Source of the DNA: JASLBX01 sp036373915
GTDB lineage: Bacteria; Actinomycetota; Actinomycetes; Jiangellales; Jiangellaceae
Length of the DNA: 64,000 nt
Assembly: GCA_036373915.1 (NCBI GenBank)
Contig: DASUUU010000137.1
Location: forward strand, 1-64,000
Direction of reading: 5' to 3'
The notes beneath the pieces are model-generated. The model searched no databases. It was not told where the DNA came from and saw only the letters and a list, made by a program, of their open reading frames with translations. The position numbers and the translations under genes were made by a program. Numbering within the stretch: the stretch's first letter is position 1; each line of letters starts with the position of its first letter. This document shows positions 8,119 through 14,943 of this stretch, piece by piece.

Positions 8119-8406
8119 TCAGTCGTTCCACCCATGCATTGAGCCGGGGCCGCCGCTGCGGCGCATCTGGTACATCACCTGTCCCATGTCGCCGAAGTGT
8201 GACTCCATCTGCTCGTGCATCTCGTCGCAGAGTTCGTGAGCCTCGTCGGGTATCTGGTCGCGCCACTCACGCATCTGTTCGGAGTTGTGCGTCCGATCCA
8301 TCCGCGTCCAAGGCTCGGTGTCCTCCGGTTGCGCCTGCGCCGCCGCAGCACCCGTGATCAGAACTCCCACAGCCGCCGCTGCAAGAGTGATCGTGCTCTT
8401 GTTCAT
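8119..8406 (-). CDS. Small secreted Met/His/Asp-rich protein
   Basis: A 95-residue protein with a clear Sec signal peptide (MNKSTITLAAAAVGVLITGA, cleavage near AQAQ). The mature part of about 68 residues is charged and holds eight Met, several His and one Cys in clusters such as HELCDEMHEQM and FGDMGQVMYQM, ending MHGWND. A GGGAGGG ribosome site precedes the ATG. It lies last in the redoxin/CcdA/glutaredoxin-like series, 54 bases after the redoxin gene. The Met/His/Cys content suggests periplasmic metal (for example copper) binding; this is inferred from composition, not from family recognition. Confidence 0.7.
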   Translation of the reverse strand: MNKSTITLAAAAVGVLITGAAAAQAQPEDTEPWTRMDRTHNSEQMREWRDQIPDEAHELCDEMHEQMESHFGDMGQVMYQMRRSGGPGSMHGWND

Positions 8407-8460
8407 GATCCCTCCCGGTATCCATGTCTCGATCGTGTCCGTTCGCGCTGCGCATTGCCT

Positions 8461-9027
8461 TCACCCCGGCATTTCGGCGAAGAACTGATCAGACGGCACG
8501 AACATCTCCACGTAGTGGCGCACCCAGGCGAGTTCGCCGCTCTGGCGAACGAGTGCAAAGCTGTGGCTCGGCCGGTCGCCGTGACCCTGCTGGCCGACCA
8601 TTCCGTAGGCCTCGGAGACACTGCGGTCGGGATCCACCACGATCGGCATGCCCACTTGTAGCCGCTCGGCCTCGGCGGCCAGCCAGTCGGCGCGGTCGAC
8701 CATGATCGGCAAGAACTCGATGTCCCGCTCCTCCAGTTCCGCTGCGATCTCGGGAATCTGCAGGAAGCAGCCGTCGCAGCCCACGCCCATCGAGAAGTAG
8801 AGCAGCGCGTCGCGCTCCTGGAGGACTTCTGCAAGCTGGACCGTGTCGCCGGCGGTATCGGTGAGGGTGAAGTCCGGCGCAGCACCATCTGCCGCCGCGG
8901 GCTCGTCGTCCGAGCCGCTCAGCGCTCCCGCTGCGATGATGATTCCGGCGATCGCGAACACCGGGGCGAGAAATGCCAGCCACTGAAGGCGTCGTCCGCG
9001 CCGGTTGACTGGTCGTTTCTTAGTCAT
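8461..9027 (-). CDS. Membrane-anchored redoxin (AhpC/TSA-like)
   Basis: 188 residues. A basic N-terminus and one TM helix (about 16-35) anchor a thioredoxin-fold domain on the outer face of the membrane. The domain begins APDFTLTDTAGDTVQL, the usual redoxin entry, and carries a CxxC-type site in GVGCDGCFLQIPEI. The family includes TlpA/ResA-like disulfide reductases and peroxiredoxins; GCDGC rather than a P-x-x-x-T-x-x-C site argues for a thiol-disulfide role. The start overlaps the end of the CcdA-like gene by eight bases. CcdA-like proteins carry electrons from cytoplasmic thioredoxin to such extracytoplasmic redoxins, so the two probably form one electron relay. Confidence 0.85.
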   Translation of the reverse strand: MTKKRPVNRRGRRLQWLAFLAPVFAIAGIIIAAGALSGSDDEPAAADGAAPDFTLTDTAGDTVQLAEVLQERDALLYFSMGVGCDGCFLQIPEIAAELEERDIEFLPIMVDRADWLAAEAERLQVGMPIVVDPDRSVSEAYGMVGQQGHGDRPSHSFALVRQSGELAWVRHYVEMFVPSDQFFAEMPG

Positions 9028-9928
9028 GGCAGCTGTCTCCTGACGTGTGGGCGTGGTCTTCTTGCCGCCTCGAGGACCGTGGCCGCCGGGCCGACAGCGC
9101 GAGCGCCGTCGCAGCCAGGGCGATGAGGCCGAGCCCGATGACCGCGTTGGGGATCGGGTCGAGGACCGAAACGATTTGTTCGAACCAGTTGGTGATGGTC
9201 AGGCCGATTCCGACCTGGAACGTCGGGGCCAGGCTGGCGCCGGCGGCCGCCACGACCAGCAAGAGGATGCCCATCGAGGCGAACATCGCGGCTACCCCGA
9301 GGTCGAGTGTCGTGGTGTGGATCTGCCGCCCGGCGAGCCGGTAGTCGATCGCCCGGCCGCGGAAGATCTTGACATTGCGACCGCCGAGCCGGTCCCACAG
9401 CGCGGTGATGACGACGAGCGGAAACACCATCCCGAAGGTGTAGGCGAGCCCGATGGCGATCGAGCTCACGGCTCCTGGCGTGACGGCCGACAGGGTGACC
9501 ACGCCGGCCAGCACCGGAGCGCAGCACGCGCTGGCCGCGCCGGAGAACACGCCGAGGGCGAACACCCCGCCAGAGTCGGTGCGCTGCAGGTCGGGCGCGT
9601 TCTTGAACATCGGGAGCGCCCAGTGCAGCCCCAGCACCACCACTGCGGCCAACCCCAGCATCAGGATGCCCCCGAGGGCGTACACCGCCGAGTGGTACCT
9701 CAGCAGTGCCTCCGTCAGCACTCCGACACCCAGCGTGATCGGAACGAGAACCACTGCCAAACCGGTGGCGAACACGAACGTGAGCGGGACCAGCCGCCAG
9801 CGCCGGTTCCTCACGGCGGAAGCAAGGTACGCCGGAAACAACACGGTGATGCAGCACGGAGCGAAAAGGGCAACCGATCCGGCGAAGAAGGCTGCGGCCA
9901 GCGAACCCCCGAGGAAGATCTCACTCAT
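9020..9928 (-). CDS. CcdA/DsbD-like transmembrane thiol electron carrier
   Basis: 302 residues with about seven or eight membrane helices. Cys pairs sit in helix 1 (ALFAPCCITVLFPAY) and again in SGAASACCAPVLAGVV, matching the two redox cysteines of CcdA/DsbD-beta domains that carry reducing equivalents across the membrane. It is longer than a typical CcdA (about 240) because of an inserted hydrophilic loop (about 190-215) and two extra C-terminal helices. The C-terminal tail is His/Asp-rich (EDHAHTSGDSCHD), which could bind metal. The ATG at 9928 overlaps the upstream glutaredoxin-like gene by four bases. It works most plausibly with the downstream redoxin. Confidence 0.85.
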   Translation of the reverse strand: MSEIFLGGSLAAAFFAGSVALFAPCCITVLFPAYLASAVRNRRWRLVPLTFVFATGLAVVLVPITLGVGVLTEALLRYHSAVYALGGILMLGLAAVVVLGLHWALPMFKNAPDLQRTDSGGVFALGVFSGAASACCAPVLAGVVTLSAVTPGAVSSIAIGLAYTFGMVFPLVVITALWDRLGGRNVKIFRGRAIDYRLAGRQIHTTTLDLGVAAMFASMGILLLVVAAAGASLAPTFQVGIGLTITNWFEQIVSVLDPIPNAVIGLGLIALAATALALSARRPRSSRRQEDHAHTSGDSCHD

Positions 9929-10206
9929 GGATGGCCGCCAGTGAAGGCAATGGCCCGATCGGCGAAGAACCGGTCGAGGCCGCGCTCCGACAGCCGTCCG
10001 TAGCCGGCGAGTTCTCCGTCGACGATCACGACCGGCGGGTATGGCACCCGCCACCTGCTGGCGACTGTGATTCCCTCCGGCGACGCAAGCTCGACCTCAC
10101 GGATTCGGAGCGGGTAGCGGTCGGCGAGGTCGGCCAGGACCGCGCGGCCTCGTTCGCAGAAGTGGCACCGGTCGGTGGTCACGTAGACAACATCGAACTC
10201 CGTCAT
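9925..10206 (-). CDS. Glutaredoxin-like protein
   Basis: A 93-residue thioredoxin-fold protein, MTEFDVVYVTTDRCHFCERG at the start. It has the redox site CHFC and the VPYPPVVIVDGELAGYGRL segment with the cis-proline. The ATG at 10206 has GAGG nine bases upstream; an in-frame ATG at 10293 would add 29 residues with no domain content and overlap the likely promoter. It is the first gene of the leftward operon glutaredoxin-like, CcdA-like, redoxin. It may donate electrons to the CcdA-like protein from the cytoplasmic side. Start uncertain, family firm. Confidence 0.8.
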   Translation of the reverse strand: MTEFDVVYVTTDRCHFCERGRAVLADLADRYPLRIREVELASPEGITVASRWRVPYPPVVIVDGELAGYGRLSERGLDRFFADRAIAFTGGHP

Positions 10207-10322
10207 TCGTGCAGCCTCGGCCGGTGATGTGAATGTCGTGTGAAGGACTCGTGCGCGTAGCGCGACCCCAGGCGCGGTAAGGACATTGGTCATCGCGGAG
10301 CAGGACCTTCGTCCCCATCAAA

Positions 10323-10342
10323 TATACCCCTGGGGGGTAATA
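10323..10342. promoter_or_regulatory. CsoR/CstR-type operator in divergent promoter
   Basis: TATACCCCTGGGGGGTAATA is an inverted repeat with the A/T-flanked C/G tract typical of CsoR-family operators. It lies between the leftward thiol-redox operon and the rightward ABC exporter at 10384, so it could repress both. It shares ATACCCCT with the element at 2517-2532. Confidence 0.6.
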
Positions 10343-10383
10343 GTGGAGGTGCTTCGTCAACCCACGCACGATCGGAGACTGCC

Positions 10384-11040
10384 GTGTTGGAGGATCTGCG
10401 CACCGATACCACCGTGCTCGAGGCTCGCGGGGTGACCAAGACCTACCGAAGAGGCGTGTGGCCGCGGCGCCGCTCGGTGGCCGTGCTTCGCGGCGCTGAC
10501 ATCGTGATGTATCCGGGCGAGGTGGTGGGCCTGGTCGGTGAGAACGGTGCGGGCAAGAGCACGCTCATGAAGATCATCGTCGGCGCTCTTCGTCGCGACG
10601 GCGGCTCGATCCAGCTGTCCGGAATGGTGGGCTACTGTCCGCAGGAGCCGATTCTCTACGCCCGGCTGACGTGCGACGAGCATTTCGCGCTTTTCGGCCG
10701 CGGGTACGGCATGACCGCCACCGACGTGGATGTGGCAAGTTCAGCAATCTACGACGCACTCGGGTTCGGTCAGTGGGCCGACGCTCGCGTGGAGGAACTG
10801 TCCGGCGGCACCCGCGCCAAGCTCAACCTCGGGCTGGCGTTGCTGCCCGATCCAGAGCTACTCCTGCTGGACGAGCCGTACGCCGGGTTCGACTGGGACA
10901 CCTATCAGCGGTTCTGGGACCTGGCCAGGCAGCGGCGCGACAGTGGCCGGGGCCTGCTGATCATCAGCCACTTCATCACCGACGAGGAGCGTTTCGACCG
11001 CATCTACGACCTCCGCGCCGGAAAGGCGATAGCGCGATGA
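10384..11040 (+). CDS. ABC transporter ATP-binding protein
   Basis: 218 residues. Walker A GENGAGKST, the signature ELSGGTRAKLNL and Walker B LLLLDEPYAG are intact, and a switch His occurs in IISHF. It starts with GTG and GGAG just upstream. A short, basic insert after the first strand (YRRGVWPRRRSVAVLRG) is notable. The stop overlaps the permease start (ATGA). Its promoter shares the CsoR/CstR-type operator with the divergent thiol-redox operon, which links this exporter to metal or thiol stress. Substrate unknown. Confidence 0.87.
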   Translation: MLEDLRTDTTVLEARGVTKTYRRGVWPRRRSVAVLRGADIVMYPGEVVGLVGENGAGKSTLMKIIVGALRRDGGSIQLSGMVGYCPQEPILYARLTCDEHFALFGRGYGMTATDVDVASSAIYDALGFGQWADARVEELSGGTRAKLNLGLALLPDPELLLLDEPYAGFDWDTYQRFWDLARQRRDSGRGLLIISHFITDEERFDRIYDLRAGKAIAR

Positions 11041-12524
11041 CCGCAGCACTCACGCTACGCGGATTGCAGGACTACGCGCGACGGCCACTCAATCTGGTCC
11101 TGCTGGTGGTGGTCCCGGTTGTCTTCGTCACGCTCACGGCCGGTGCACTCGCCGATTTCTCCGCAGCGTTGGGCAGCGGCGGTGCCCGCGGCGCCATCGA
11201 AGCGGCGAGCGCTGGCTGGGCGGCGGCCGTCCTGGCCGGGATCGCAGGGTTCTTCCACATCGCTGGCTCCCGCGAGCCGGACCGCCGGCTCGCCGGCAGT
11301 GGCGCAGGGTCCGTCCGCGTGGTACTGGCCCGCACCTATTCGGGGGTGATCCTGGCGACGGCGGCGGCCGCAGGAGCCCTGGTGGCCCTGGTCGTGCGCA
11401 CTGGCGTGGCGGACGCACCGCGTGCGGTGGGTGCGACAGTGCTGTTCGCGGTGATCTTTCTCGCCGTCGGCATGACCGTCGGCGCATTGGTGCGTTCGGA
11501 GATGAACGGCTCGCTGCTGATCGTCTTCTTCTGGATCTTCAACGTGTTCCTCAGCCCTGCGATGGGGGTCGATTCACCGGCCCTGCGGGCCCTGCCGCTG
11601 CATTTCCCCAACCAGGTGATCACCGATGTGGCCTCCGGCCACGCCGGGCCACTCGGTGATCTGGGCATCTCGCTGGCCTGGGCCGCCGTCGGCATGGCAG
11701 GTGCGATCACGGCGTTGGTGATCACAACACGCCCGGCTCGCGTGCACCGCGATGTCTCACCCCGCCCGCTTGCCCGGCTGCGGGCCGGGTTGCGCTACGG
11801 CTTTCGCGAGTACCGGCGCAACGTAGTGCTGTGGGTGCTGCTAGTCGGCCTGCCGGTGTACTTCATCAGCGTTTCGATGGCCACGACCCCCGACGATCCG
11901 GCGCCCGTGGAGGTCGTGGAAAGCGGATCGCGGGTGGTACAGGCGCTACCGATGTCGGATCTCCATGGCGCGATCATGGTGGCCATCACCGTGGCCTTCC
12001 TGGCCGGCCTGGCCGGCTTGTTCGTGGTGACCGGATCGGTGCAGGGTGACCGCCGCCTGGTACTCGCCGGGTTCCGGGTCCGTGAGGTACTCGGCGTGCG
12101 CCTCAGCATCGTAGTGTTCGCCACGTTGCTCACCACGGCTGTCTCGCTGGCGGTCACGGCGCTGGGCTTCCAACCGCGCAACTGGGCAGTCTTCACGCTG
12201 GGCACCGTGCTCGCCGCGGTAACGTACGCGATGCTGGGCGTGCTGATCGGCCCGCTGGTCGGCCGCCTGGGTGGGCTTTACCTGATGATCCTGCTGCCGT
12301 TCATCGACGGGGGTATCGCCCAGAACCCGATGTTCGACGCCGCCCCGCCTGCCTGGGCCGCTGTCATGCCGATTCACGGTGCGACCCGAGTCCTGCTCGA
12401 CGGCGCCTTTACGGGCACGTTCGACGAGGTCGGCGGACTACTCCTTGCCGTGGGCTGGCTGGTTGCCGTATCAGGTGCCGCGGCGATCGTGTTCCGGCGG
12501 TTGGCCGAGCCGGCTCACGCTTGA
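11037..12524 (+). CDS. Large ABC-2 permease, duplicated
   Basis: 495 residues with about twelve hydrophobic helices in two blocks (about 15-225 and 265-490). Each block starts with an ABC-2-like amphipathic entry (RGLQDYARRPLNLVLLVVVP and LRAGLRYGFREYRRNVVLW). Two fused permease halves would make a full transmembrane unit with one ATPase gene upstream. The start overlaps the ATPase stop by four bases. The ABC-2 family is supported by topology and context; no substrate is evident. Confidence 0.82.
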   Translation: MTAALTLRGLQDYARRPLNLVLLVVVPVVFVTLTAGALADFSAALGSGGARGAIEAASAGWAAAVLAGIAGFFHIAGSREPDRRLAGSGAGSVRVVLARTYSGVILATAAAAGALVALVVRTGVADAPRAVGATVLFAVIFLAVGMTVGALVRSEMNGSLLIVFFWIFNVFLSPAMGVDSPALRALPLHFPNQVITDVASGHAGPLGDLGISLAWAAVGMAGAITALVITTRPARVHRDVSPRPLARLRAGLRYGFREYRRNVVLWVLLVGLPVYFISVSMATTPDDPAPVEVVESGSRVVQALPMSDLHGAIMVAITVAFLAGLAGLFVVTGSVQGDRRLVLAGFRVREVLGVRLSIVVFATLLTTAVSLAVTALGFQPRNWAVFTLGTVLAAVTYAMLGVLIGPLVGRLGGLYLMILLPFIDGGIAQNPMFDAAPPAWAAVMPIHGATRVLLDGAFTGTFDEVGGLLLAVGWLVAVSGAAAIVFRRLAEPAHA

Positions 12525-12527
12525 GGC

Positions 12528-12546
12528 GCCGGCGAAGTTCGCCGGC
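12528..12546 (+). terminator. Hairpin after ABC permease gene
   Basis: GCCGGCGAA (12528-12536) and TTCGCCGGC (12538-12546) are complementary; a realistic fold is a GCCGGC stem with a seven-base loop. It begins four bases after the permease stop. There is no T-tract. Confidence 0.5.
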
Positions 12547-12561
12547 TCGGCCTTGACGCCT

Positions 12562-12625
12562 GCGGTGTTACCACCGACGTGCACCAAGCTTCCGCGGTGC
12601 TACCACCGACGTGCACCAAGCTTCC
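12562..12625. repeat. Tandem 32-bp direct repeat
   Basis: Two abutting 32-bp units (12562-12593 and 12594-12625) differ at one base (T or C at unit position 7). Each contains the segment GTGCACCAAGCTTCC. The second unit also forms the left arm of a long hairpin. It lies between convergent genes. Confidence 0.9.
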
Positions 12626-12664
12626 TCAATGCCGTGTTGGCGACACCGAGGAAGCGTGGTGCAC
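12611..12664. terminator. Long hairpin between convergent genes
   Basis: Arms of 17 bases, GTGCACCAAGCTTCCTC (12611-12627) and GAGGAAGCGTGGTGCAC (12648-12664), pair at 16 of 17 positions around a 20-base loop. It could end transcription from both the ABC permease (rightward) and the histidine kinase (leftward). A T-tract is lacking. Confidence 0.5.
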
Positions 12665-12711
12665 CGTTGCGTGGGCTCATGCAGGCCTGCCTGCCGGGCC
12701 CTACCCACGTG

Positions 12712-14109
12712 TCACGACATCCTCTCGCTATATGCAGAGCTGCTGCTTCGTCGGGCGACGCTGTCGAAGCGAGCCGGCAGTCGGACGGTGAAGGTCGTGC
12801 CGTCCGCGTCGGAACCAGCCACATCTACGGTCCCGCCGTGTGCCGTGATCAGGTCACTTACCACGGTCAGGCCGATGCCGGAACCGCCCGCGGCGGCCCG
12901 CTGCCCCCGGTAGAAGCGGTCGAACACGTGGGGGAGATCTTCCGCGGGGATCCCGGCGCCGGAGTTCCACACCGCAATGACGGCTGAACCGGCCCCTCGC
13001 GAGACGCTCACTCGGGCCTCGCCACCCTCGGGAGTGAACTTGGCAGCATTCGACAGCAGGTTCGTCACGACCTGGCGGATCCGCACCGGGTCCACGTCCA
13101 CGACCGCTTCCTCGTCGATCGTCGTCCGCAGATCGATCCCGCGCTCGGCGAAGATCGGTGCGTACTCGGCCGCGACCTCGCGCACTACCGCATCCAGCGA
13201 TGTGGGGACGAGCTGAAGCGAGAACCCGGCGGCGTCCGCGCGGGCGAGCGTCTCCAGGTCATCGACCAGCCGGCCCAGCCGCAGAGTCTCCTCGCGCAGC
13301 GAAGCGAGCGCGGCGGGAGTCGGTTCGCTCACTCCGTCCTGCAACGCCTCGATCTCGCCGCGCAAGATCATCAGCGGAGTCCGCAGCTCGTGGGCGACGT
13401 CAGCGGCGAAGTCACGGCGCAACCGGTCCTCGGCCGCGACAGTGTCCGCCATCCGGTTGAACGCCTGGGCCATCTCGCCGAACTCGTCGCCGCGTTCGGC
13501 GGGCACCCGCGCGGTCCGGTCGCCGGACTCGAAGGTCCGGGCCGCCGCAGTGAGCGCTCGGGCCGGAGCCGTCGCGCGCCGGGCGACGGCGGCGCCGAGC
13601 AGGAGAGCCACCAGCCCGGTGACGGCAGCGCCTATAACAAGCAGCCGGTTTATCGACGTGCGGAAGGCGACGTCCTGAGGCAGCACACCCGCTTGAGGCA
13701 GCTGGGTGACGGCGATGCCGACGATCTCGCCGTCCACCTCGAGCGGTGCTCGCCGCTCGGCTCCAAGCGGCCCAGTGCCCATCATCTGACGATGCCACTC
13801 AGCCATCGGGTCGGCTTGCGATTCCCAGATCAGGGTCCCGTCGAGCTTCTCGATCCGGACGGTGCCGCCATCCATCAACGCCACAGACGCACGGCGATCC
13901 AGTTCCAGATCGTCCCAGCCCCCGGCCAGTTGGTAGCCGTCCTCGAGCGCCTGGATCAGGTGTGTCCGCCGCTCGTCCTGGCGCTCTTCGAGGTAGTCGG
14001 TGAAGCGGCTGCCGAAGGCGATATTGACCAACAGCGCGGTCACCGCGGCCGCGATGAGGCCCACCACCGCGAAGGCGACGACAAGGCGGACGGAGAAGGA
14101 GCTACGCAT
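12712..14109 (-). CDS. Sensor histidine kinase (HAMP, HisKA, HATPase)
   Basis: 465 residues. TM helix 1 is at about 7-30 (VRLVVAFAVVGLIAAAVTAL) and TM2 at about 150-172, enclosing an extracytoplasmic sensor loop of about 120 residues without cysteines. A HAMP linker follows (ATAPARALTAAARTFESGD). The phosphoacceptor is in FAADVAHELRTPLMIL, and the ATPase has N and G boxes (LLSNAAKFTPEGG, GSGIGLTVVSDL). The ATG at 14109 overlaps the response regulator stop by eight bases. Architecture resembles BaeS-type envelope stress kinases. The signal is unknown; the adjacent ABC exporter is a candidate target. Confidence 0.92.
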   Translation of the reverse strand: MRSSFSVRLVVAFAVVGLIAAAVTALLVNIAFGSRFTDYLEERQDERRTHLIQALEDGYQLAGGWDDLELDRRASVALMDGGTVRIEKLDGTLIWESQADPMAEWHRQMMGTGPLGAERRAPLEVDGEIVGIAVTQLPQAGVLPQDVAFRTSINRLLVIGAAVTGLVALLLGAAVARRATAPARALTAAARTFESGDRTARVPAERGDEFGEMAQAFNRMADTVAAEDRLRRDFAADVAHELRTPLMILRGEIEALQDGVSEPTPAALASLREETLRLGRLVDDLETLARADAAGFSLQLVPTSLDAVVREVAAEYAPIFAERGIDLRTTIDEEAVVDVDPVRIRQVVTNLLSNAAKFTPEGGEARVSVSRGAGSAVIAVWNSGAGIPAEDLPHVFDRFYRGQRAAAGGSGIGLTVVSDLITAHGGTVDVAGSDADGTTFTVRLPARFDSVARRSSSSAYSERMS

Positions 14110-14797
14110 CGCGCGCCACGGCGAGCTTGTAGCCGACGCCTGTGACGGTGAGCACGAACCGCGGCGCCTTGGGGTCATCGCCCAGCTTGCGGCGCAGGTT
14201 CTTCACGTGCGCGTCGACCCCCCGCTCGCCACCCTCGTGCTCGTACCCCTGGATTCGGGTGACCAGCTCGTACCGCGACCAGACCCTGCCCGGACGGCGG
14301 GAAAGCACGGCGAGCAGGTCGAACTCGCTGCGGGTGAGGACGACGTCGCGGCCGTCCACCGAAACCTCCCTGGCATCAGTGTCGATCACCAGACGACCGC
14401 CGCCGAACGATTCGGGCGCGGACCCTGCTCGGCCGGTCCGCCGGAGCACCGCTCCGACCCGCACCGCCAGCTCGCGGGGGCTGAACGGCTTGACAAGATA
14501 ATCGTCCGCGCCAAGGCGGAATCCGGCGATCCGGTTCTCCTCGGCCGCCTTCGCGGTGAGCATGATTATCGGTACGTCGGAGATCGCGCGGAGGTTCCGG
14601 GTGACTACCTCGCCCGGCAGGTCCGGCAACATCAGGTCCAGCACGACGATGTCCGGGCCGGCGCGGACGGCTATCTCTAGAGCTTCCTGGCCACCGCCGG
14701 CGACCAGCACGGAGTAACCGGCCCGCTCGAGATATGGGCGAACCAGATCCCTGATCTTTCGCTCGTCGTCGACGACGAGCACGCTTGCTTGTCCCAT
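14102..14797 (-). CDS. OmpR-family response regulator
   Basis: 231 residues. The receiver domain (about 5-118) has the acidic pair in LVVDDERK, the phosphorylated Asp in IVVLDLMLP, Thr in IIMLTAK and Lys in YLVKPF. The C-terminal winged helix (about 135-225) ends VTGVGYKL, as in the OmpR/PhoB family. It is the first gene of the leftward two-gene operon with the histidine kinase. Confidence 0.93.
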   Translation of the reverse strand: MGQASVLVVDDERKIRDLVRPYLERAGYSVLVAGGGQEALEIAVRAGPDIVVLDLMLPDLPGEVVTRNLRAISDVPIIMLTAKAAEENRIAGFRLGADDYLVKPFSPRELAVRVGAVLRRTGRAGSAPESFGGGRLVIDTDAREVSVDGRDVVLTRSEFDLLAVLSRRPGRVWSRYELVTRIQGYEHEGGERGVDAHVKNLRRKLGDDPKAPRFVLTVTGVGYKLAVARDA

Positions 14798-14853
14798 TGC
14801 CGGTCATCTTCGGCGCGCCACGCCCGAATGGGCAGTGCCGTCGGTCCGTACCT

Positions 14854-14886
14854 CGGGTGACCTTCGTCACCCGGGCCGTTCGGCCC
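14854..14886. promoter_or_regulatory. Two adjacent hairpins upstream of tryptophanase gene
   Basis: CGGGTGAC-CTTC-GTCACCCG (14854-14873) is an eight-pair stem with a tetraloop. GGGCC-GTTC-GGCCC (14873-14886) abuts it. They lie 58-90 bases before the tnaA start, in the divergent gap with the response regulator. They could be leader structures of the lyase mRNA or a terminator-like insulator. Confidence 0.45.
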
Positions 14887-14943
14887 TAGCCGAGGCCACG
14901 GCACCGCCGGACGCTGGACCCAGCCACCCACCGGAGGAGTCCT

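Noticed and set aside
12562..12625. CRISPR repeat
   Set aside because: The two 32-bp units directly abut with no spacer and no cas genes are present; it is a tandem duplication.
14828..14860. Ten-codon ORF upstream of the tryptophanase, possible tnaC-like leader peptide
   Set aside because: It encodes MGSAVGPYLG without tryptophan and has no ribosome site; its stop falls in a hairpin arm only by position. Not enough for a leader peptide call.
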